The translations under genes and the position numbers were made by a program. A model generated the notes under the pieces. The model saw only the letters and a program-made list of their open reading frames with translations, was not told the DNA's origin and searched no databases. Shown piece after piece: positions 1-3,491 of a DNA stretch of 5,044 nt (positions are counted from its first letter, which is position 1; each line of letters begins with the position of its first letter). Source of the stretch: Anaerolineales bacterium (GTDB lineage: Bacteria; Chloroflexota; Anaerolineae; 4572-78; J111); assembly GCA_012032575.1 (NCBI GenBank), contig JAAUSP010000568.1, forward strand, positions 1 through 5,044, in the 5' to 3' direction.

Positions 1-56
1 GCCGAGAAATCCCTGCCGCGCTGCATCGGTCTCGGAGATTTCTCCCTTCGGTCGAA
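1..56. repeat. Intergenic palindromic repeat, cut by left edge
   Basis: GAGAAATC at 4-11 and GATTTCTC at 37-44 are perfect inverted copies, and the stretch continues into CTTCGGTCGAAATGACA. Read on the other strand this is the GTCATTTCGAcCGAAgGGAGAAATCTC style of sequence that I recall as a common dispersed intergenic repeat in several phyla; the recollection is not verified here. No second copy occurs in the window and the left boundary is outside it. Confidence 0.4.
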
Positions 57-380
57 ATGACATAGCTGAGTGGTTACGATATGCCGGAGTTGAGGAATAA
101 ACCAAGCGGTAGAGGTGAGCATCGGCAGTAGCTTTGCTCATTATAGCAGAAAGGTTGACTGGAATAAAAATTCATTTGTTAAAAATTGCCCCTGTTCCGA
201 GAACCTCCTCAAATTGTCAGTAAATTCGGAGGTAATCTACCTGTACTTCGGCCGTCTTTGATGATATTCTTTGATTAACCAACAGTTCTTTATCACTGAA
301 AAATAAGCTCATTCGCCAGTTACAATCTCAGGGGCATTGGTTGTCTGTTATACGATTACCCTATCTTTTTTTCAACCCTA
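57..380. other. Non-coding stretch, no gene seen
   Basis: No reading frame with a plausible start and ribosome site is apparent in this AT-richer stretch. Two small dyads are visible: TGAGCA at 116-121 with TGCTCA at 135-140, and ACCTCC at 203-208 with GGAGGT at 228-233. Either could be an operator, a transcript hairpin or chance. A run of seven T (366-372) lies just upstream of the promoter but has no convincing stem before it. Confidence 0.4.
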
Positions 381-409
381 TTGACAAACAACTTTTTCTC
401 CCTTATACT
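381..409 (+). promoter_or_regulatory. Sigma70-type promoter of the WXG100 operon
   Basis: TTGACA at 381-386 is a perfect -35 hexamer, and TATACT at 404-409 is a 5/6 match to the -10 consensus. The spacer is 17 bp, the optimal length. Transcription would start near 416, leaving a leader of about 250 nt before the first WXG100 gene. This is the best promoter in the window and plausibly drives all four small genes down to the terminator near 2132-2180. Confidence 0.7.
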
Positions 410-455
410 GAAACCGCTACTGTAACCACACCAACCCAGCCCGAAAGGATTACTG

Positions 456-596
456 ATGTTCTTATCTGTATCCACCTTTTCGGAACAACTACCTTCTGAC
501 CCCTCTCTTGACTATACCCACCCCAACACTGGCGGGAGCGAGTATCTCTACCCTCTGGCTGTTATCTCTCCTGTAAACGTATTTATTTTGTTGTAA
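456..596 (+). CDS. Possible 46-residue leader ORF, unknown function
   Basis: An ATG at 456 opens a 46-codon frame ending in TAA at 594-596. It is preceded by AAAGGA at 444-449, six bases upstream, and lies about 40 nt after the predicted transcription start. The predicted peptide begins MFLSVSTFSEQLPSDPSLDY, is Ser/Pro/Tyr-rich in the middle and ends in a hydrophobic tail (PLAVISPVNVFILL). I recognise no family or motif. A hairpin with a T-run follows 2 nt after the stop, an arrangement that resembles a leader-peptide attenuator. It could equally be a chance open frame in a leader, since there is no homology evidence and the codon use is unremarkable. Confidence 0.28.
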   Translation: MFLSVSTFSEQLPSDPSLDYTHPNTGGSEYLYPLAVISPVNVFILL

Positions 597-597
597 C

Positions 598-631
598 ATC
601 CTCCCTTGTCAAGGAGGATTAGAAATTTTTT
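598..631 (+). terminator. Leader hairpin plus T-run (terminator or attenuator-like)
   Basis: ATCCTCC (598-604) pairs with GGAGGAT (613-619). With C605 bulged, TT606-607 also pairs with AA611-612, giving a 9-bp stem and a 3-nt loop. A run of six T at 626-631 follows after six bases. The element lies inside the leader, between the small ORF and the first WXG100 gene, so it could terminate a fraction of transcripts. The stem also hides an AGGAGG sequence (612-617) that has no start codon at a suitable distance. The gap before the T-run weakens a simple intrinsic-terminator reading. Confidence 0.4.
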
Positions 632-667
632 GTAAAAACACCATATTTTAACAAGGAGAATGTCACT

Positions 668-969
668 ATGGCCGATGAGATAAAAGCGGACTATGAGCAA
701 CTTGAACAGGTTGCCAACAAATTTTCCAGCCAATCTGAAGAAATCCAACAAATGCTCCAGCAGGTTAAGAACGGCATGGAAAAACTGGAACCCGACTGGA
801 TCGGTCGCGGTTCCGATGCTTTTTCAGAGAGATGCAAAGCGAGATTTTACCTGCCGTGCAGCGATTACAACAGGCTTTAGAAGAAGCCAATCGAGTTACC
901 AAAGAGGTAATCGAAACCGTGCAGCAGGCTGAAGATGAAGCCAGTTCTCCCTTCCGGGTTGGCACCTAA
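668..969 (+). CDS. WXG100 family protein, frameshifted (one base missing)
   Basis: This is an ESAT-6/WXG100 superfamily protein, a small helical hairpin normally exported as a dimer by type VII secretion. The ATG at 668 has AAGGAG at 653-658. The first frame reads 54 residues, including the W44-I45-G46 turn motif and DAFSE, then drifts into an unrelated tail and stops at 878-880. Moving to the next frame from ATG at 832 recovers the second helix (MQSEILPAVQRLQQALEEAN) and a natural TAA at 967-969. Adding one base near 829-831 (GAGAG back to GAGGAG, giving SEEM) yields exactly 100 residues, the family's namesake length. The Tyr of the usual C-terminal YxxxD/E export signal is Val here (VQQAE, 85-89). 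The break is either a sequence error or a real lesion; if real, the product would lack its second helix. Confidence 0.85.
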
Positions 970-1063
970 AGGCAATACTATTCAAATAAGACTGTAGCAT
1001 CGGGCCTTGTGCCCGCCCACAAGGGGCTAAACTACGTTATTTGAAAAGTATTGCACCTAAAGG
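963..1063. mobile_element. MITE-like element (973-1053) with 10-bp target duplication
   Basis: CAATACTATTCAAATAA (973-989) and TTATTTGAAAAGTATTG (1037-1053) are inverted repeats matching at 16 of 17 positions. Inside them CCTTGTG (1005-1011) pairs with CACAAGG (1018-1024), and GTAG (994-997) with CTAC (1032-1035), so the 81-bp unit is palindromic and has no coding capacity. It is flanked on both sides by the direct repeat CACCTAAAGG (963-972 and 1054-1063), the signature of a transposition target duplication. The left copy contains the stop codon of the preceding gene, so insertion occurred just after it and spared the frame. No transposase is nearby, so any mobility would need to be supplied in trans. 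Confidence 0.75.
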
Positions 1064-1093
1064 GTAATCGTTTCTAACCTTATTTGAGTTTCC

Positions 1094-1099
1094 AGGAGG
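1094..1099 (+). promoter_or_regulatory. Ribosome binding site AGGAGG that fixes the second WXG100 start
   Basis: A perfect AGGAGG lies five bases before ATG 1105. It favours that ATG over the in-frame TTG at 1084, which would place the ribosome site inside the coding sequence and add seven residues atypical of the family. Confidence 0.8.
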
Positions 1100-1104
1100 C
1101 AATT

Positions 1105-1398
1105 ATGACGGATGAAATTAAACTTGTTTATCAAACCGCCGAAGATATGATCCGCATCTTTGAGCAGGGTGTGGAACAGTTGGAGAACACCATGCAGGAG
1201 ATGCAGGGCGTCGCCAATACCCTCGAAGAGGGTGCCTTGCTTGGCCGCGGCGGCGAAGCGTTCACCGACGCCATTCGCAGCAAGCTCTGTCCGGCTATCA
1301 GCCGGCTCAACGACAAATTTCAAGAGCTGGCCGGCGACGTACAAAAAGCCATAGATTACATGCAGCAGGCGGATCGAACGTCTGCGGGCAAGTTTTAA
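1105..1398 (+). CDS. WXG100-like protein with Trp replaced by Leu
   Basis: This 97-residue protein aligns without gaps in feel to the preceding gene's product: a shared TDEIK/ADEIK start and Tyr9, helix one, the turn, then a second helix with an hxP motif (LCP at 61-63; ILP in its neighbour). The turn motif is L45-L46-G47 followed by RGGEAF, so the family's signature Trp is Leu while Gly and the following (D/E)AF are kept. The C-terminal end IDYMQQAD has a Tyr one residue out of register with the YxxxD/E export signal. There is no signal peptide and no membrane segment. Likely role, by family: a type VII secreted helical-hairpin partner, perhaps forming a heterodimer with one of the adjacent gene products. 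It is separated from the upstream gene by the inserted palindromic element and from the next gene by 19 bases. Confidence 0.85.
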   Translation: MTDEIKLVYQTAEDMIRIFEQGVEQLENTMQEMQGVANTLEEGALLGRGGEAFTDAIRSKLCPAISRLNDKFQELAGDVQKAIDYMQQADRTSAGKF

Positions 1399-1417
1399 GC
1401 GCTAAGGAGAGTCAATT

Positions 1418-1771
1418 ATGCCATTCGGAGCAATCAAAAGAGCTTTAATTCGTTTTGCCCGGAAAGTTGTGCAGGGCGTGCTGTCGCAGTTGATGCAGCA
1501 GTTGAATGTGGTTCAGGATCAGGCCCTGGCTCCCATGCGCCAGTTTGTCCAGGCGGTTATGGGTGGTATATGGGTAGGCGACGGGGCCAACGCCTTTGTC
1601 GAAGAAGTGTCCAGCCTGATGATCCCCGGCGTGGGTCAGGTAGCGGACCACATCACTACCATGCACAAAAACTTGCAGAACGCCTGCGATGTGATTGACC
1701 AGGCGGATGAGCAGGTCAACAGCAAAATCAATGGCCTGGCCGATGTTTTCGGGGCCATTTATTCGGGCTAA
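1418..1771 (+). CDS. WXG100 family protein, N-terminally extended
   Basis: This 117-residue protein has a clear turn motif W52-V53-G54 followed by DGANAF, flanked by two amphipathic helices (about 17-48 and 62-104). The second helix carries the hxP motif (MIP, 68-70) shared with the other three small proteins. A basic start (residues 5-16 contain two Lys/Arg pairs' worth of charge: K7, R8, R12, R15, K16) makes it longer than the usual ~100 residues. In the C-terminal region IDQAD (93-97) occupies the place of the YxxxD/E export signal with Ile instead of Tyr, and about 20 residues follow it. The ATG is preceded by AAGGAG at 1404-1409. It is tightly linked to the gene upstream (19 bases) and downstream (33 bases), consistent with one operon. 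Function by family: type VII secretion substrate or structural partner; the specific role is unknown. Confidence 0.88.
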   Translation: MPFGAIKRALIRFARKVVQGVLSQLMQQLNVVQDQALAPMRQFVQAVMGGIWVGDGANAFVEEVSSLMIPGVGQVADHITTMHKNLQNACDVIDQADEQVNSKINGLADVFGAIYSG

Positions 1772-1804
1772 GGTTGAGTAATAATTTAACTTCAGGAGGA
1801 AAAT

Positions 1805-2101
1805 ATGGCAGACGAAGTATATATGGATATTCCGGCAGTACGGGATATGGCTAAAGGCTTTGGCACCATTGGAGAAGTTTTGGATGCCGTGGCCAAGGTT
1901 CTCGATGGGTTAGCGACCCTCTTAAAAGTAACAGCCTTCATCGGCCTGGTGGGTGGGTATATCGTGCTCCAGTTTATTGAGATGATCAAGCCGCATATCG
2001 AGCAAATGTCTGAAAAGTGCCAGGAGTTAATGCAGGATTTGAACAAATCGGTAGATGCGTATGAGCGAGGCGATGCCTTAGGCGCAACCAGGTTCTATTA
2101 A
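1805..2101 (+). CDS. WXG100-superfamily-like protein with hydrophobic centre and YxxxD motif
   Basis: This 98-residue protein starts at an ATG five bases after AGGAGG (1794-1799). Helix one (about 9-41) is followed by a hydrophobic, glycine-rich stretch (42-61, with G47, G50 and G51) where the WXG turn would be, then a second helix starting at IKP (61-63), the same hxP landmark as its neighbours. There is no Trp at all. Y86-E-R-G-D90 fits the general type VII export signal YxxxD/E, the only in-register copy among the four small proteins. The central stretch could be a membrane or pore-lipid contact segment, or just a hydrophobic hairpin core as in EspC-like ESX-secreted proteins. Its position as last gene of the operon and its size suggest a secreted partner of the others. 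The family assignment rests on layout and motifs, not on a detected WXG. Confidence 0.75.
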   Translation: MADEVYMDIPAVRDMAKGFGTIGEVLDAVAKVLDGLATLLKVTAFIGLVGGYIVLQFIEMIKPHIEQMSEKCQELMQDLNKSVDAYERGDALGATRFY

Positions 2102-2131
2102 AAATTCTTAAAGCGTAATGCGTAAAAATAC

Positions 2132-2180
2132 AGAAAGGCGGATTTGAAAGTATGCTCAAATCCACCTTTTCTCTTCTTTT
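2132..2180. terminator. Bidirectional intrinsic terminator between convergent genes
   Basis: A long stem forms between GAAAGGcGGATTTGA (2133-2147) and TCAAATCCaCCTTTT (2156-2170): 13 Watson-Crick pairs, one C/A mismatch and a terminal G-T, with an 8-nt loop. On the plus strand a T-rich tail (TTCTCTTCTTTT) follows. On the minus strand the other side gives GTATTTTTAC, so the hairpin can serve both the small-protein operon and the convergent kinase-like gene. Confidence 0.8.
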
Positions 2181-2189
2181 CAAGCCAGA

Positions 2190-3284
2190 TCAGGCCGCAA
2201 AATTATTGAGCGAAATCACTACCGCCAGCAGAAAAGCGATGGCCAGCAGGGCGGCCACGACCACCATAATGGTCTTGGTCGCCGGCCAGCGGCTCTTTTT
2301 TTCACCGGGCAGTTCGCCAAAATAGCCCAGCAGTTGTTTGGCCAGCACGGTGGCGTCCTGCTGGCGGTTGGCAATTTGGGGATCAACCGCTTTGGTGGCG
2401 ATGTCGGCCACGGTTTTTACATCTTCAACCCGCGTCATCCTGACCAAACGGTTGCGCTGCACGGTCCGGTAAACTTCAGTATCGCTCTGTAGCTTAAAAT
2501 TAAAAGCGGGTTCGCCTACCAGCAGTTCATACAAAATCAAGCCCAACCCGTAAACATCCGTGGCGTATTCGGGGCGAACTTTGCCGCTGCTGGTCAGTTC
2601 CGGCGCGGTGTAAGCCGGCAGTACAAAAAACGGATACCAGTTGGCGTTGAGCGTCTGGGCATCACTGACAATACCCAGATCAAACAGCAGCACCCGGGGC
2701 ACATTCGGCTCGGTGTCAAACCGAACCAGGACGCCTTCGGGAGTCAGTCCGTAGTGATAAATGCCTTTACTGTGCAAAAAGGCCGTGGCGTAGGCCAGGC
2801 CAATCACAATCCAGCAAACGTGGTTGATCCAGAGTTGGGGATTTTCGGTAATAATGTCGCGCAGGGGCTGCCCTTCGACATGTTCAAACAGGTAAAAGTA
2901 AAGCAAATGGCCTTGCAGCATGGTTTTGCCATAGGCATCAACTTTGAGGTTGGTGTTGGCATAAGGCGGCAGCAGGGTGGGTAAATATTTGCTCTGGGTT
3001 CGCTTGAGCTGAATATCGCGCAAAAACTCGGCTTCTCGTTTAAGCCTTTCTTTATTCTCAGTGCCCGGATGAGCTACCTTCAGAAAAACCTTTTTCTTTT
3101 GATGGGTGGCTTCATACAGCACCGCCGACCGTAACACAATGACCGGCTTGATGATTTCAATATCGCCAATCCATTCACCGTAACCCAGAATACTGGGCGA
3201 CATTTCGGCCGGGCAGTAGGTTTCCTGGCAATACAGATTACTATCGGGCGAGGTGCGTTCGCACAAAAGACAAACGTGTTTCAT
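2190..3284 (-). CDS. Membrane-anchored zinc-ribbon pseudokinase
   Basis: The 364-residue product begins with a Cys4 cluster (C5, C8, C19, C24), a likely zinc ribbon. Residues about 45-320 have a Ser/Thr protein kinase (PknB/Hanks) fold: ATP-lysine K69 in VFLKV, helix-C E84 in KREAEFL, DLG at 202-204, APE at 227-229 and D243-VYGLG. The catalytic loop is HYGLTPEGVLV (177-187) where HRDLKPENILV is expected, so the catalytic Asp is G179, the Lys is T181 and the Asn is G184. The glycine-rich loop is also degenerate. It should therefore bind partners or nucleotide rather than phosphorylate. A single membrane helix (about 338-358) near the C-terminus leaves only a few residues outside. I chose ATG 3284, with GGGGGT seven bases before it, over GTG 3299, which would engulf that site. 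Convergent with the WXG100 operon and divergent from the eccC-like gene, it probably belongs to the secretion locus. EssB/YukC is a functional analogy only. Confidence 0.88.
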   Translation of the reverse strand: MKHVCLLCERTSPDSNLYCQETYCPAEMSPSILGYGEWIGDIEIIKPVIVLRSAVLYEATHQKKKVFLKVAHPGTENKERLKREAEFLRDIQLKRTQSKYLPTLLPPYANTNLKVDAYGKTMLQGHLLYFYLFEHVEGQPLRDIITENPQLWINHVCWIVIGLAYATAFLHSKGIYHYGLTPEGVLVRFDTEPNVPRVLLFDLGIVSDAQTLNANWYPFFVLPAYTAPELTSSGKVRPEYATDVYGLGLILYELLVGEPAFNFKLQSDTEVYRTVQRNRLVRMTRVEDVKTVADIATKAVDPQIANRQQDATVLAKQLLGYFGELPGEKKSRWPATKTIMVVVAALLAIAFLLAVVISLNNFAA

Positions 3285-3335
3285 TGACTTTACCCCCACA
3301 GTTCCTGCTGTATTTGGATAATATTTCTTGCTGCA

Positions 3336-3443
3336 CTTTACACGTATCTTATCAATATGTAGGGGCGAACCCTTGCGGTCGCCCTGTGGGGCAGGCGCAA
3401 GGCCGTGCCCCTACCCCGAATTATTGAGAAGATACCTTTACAC
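3336..3443. mobile_element. MITE-like element (3344-3435) with 8-bp target duplication
   Basis: GTATCTTATCAATA (3344-3357) and TATTGAGAAGATAC (3422-3435) are inverted at 13 of 14 positions. Inside is a nested hairpin: GTAGGGGC (3359-3366) with GCCCCTAC (3407-3414), CCTTGCG (3371-3377) with CGCAAGG (3396-3402), and GCCC (3381-3384) with GGGC (3389-3392) around a TGTG loop. Identical CTTTACAC copies abut both ends (3336-3343 and 3436-3443), as expected of a target-site duplication. The 92-bp unit has no coding capacity. It lies in the 207-bp divergent control region, so it may have moved or altered the promoters of either gene. Its general design resembles the other element in the window, but the terminal repeats differ in sequence. 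Confidence 0.75.
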
Positions 3444-3468
3444 TACCTTCATTTTTGGGACATGTCAA
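3440..3468 (-). promoter_or_regulatory. Candidate promoter for the pseudokinase gene
   Basis: On the minus strand TTGACA (3468-3463) is a perfect -35 and TAGTGT (3445-3440) a poor -10 (3/6), with a 17-bp spacer. The predicted start would fall within the inserted palindrome, giving a leader of about 150 nt that carries its hairpin. The -35 overlaps the 8-bp palindrome GACATGTC (3459-3466), a possible operator. The poor -10 keeps confidence low. Confidence 0.3.
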
Positions 3469-3491
3469 GTTAAAATTTTAGGAATGAGCGC

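Noticed and set aside
1..667. CRISPR array or tRNA in the upstream region
   Set aside because: There are no regularly spaced direct repeats and no cloverleaf or CCA-end pattern on either strand.
548..751. Minus-strand 67-residue frame across the leader and first WXG100 gene
   Set aside because: It overlaps the start of a well-supported gene antisense, crosses the promoter-proximal hairpin and has no ribosome site that stands out.
1084..1104. Upstream TTG start for the second WXG100 gene
   Set aside because: It would put the perfect AGGAGG inside the coding region and add residues absent from its paralogue, which begins ADEIK at the same alignment point.
2108..2125. Short GCGTAATGCGT near-repeat before the terminator
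   Set aside because: GCGTAATGCGT recalls dispersed repeats seen in some genomes, but it is too short here and has no boundaries or second copy to support a call.
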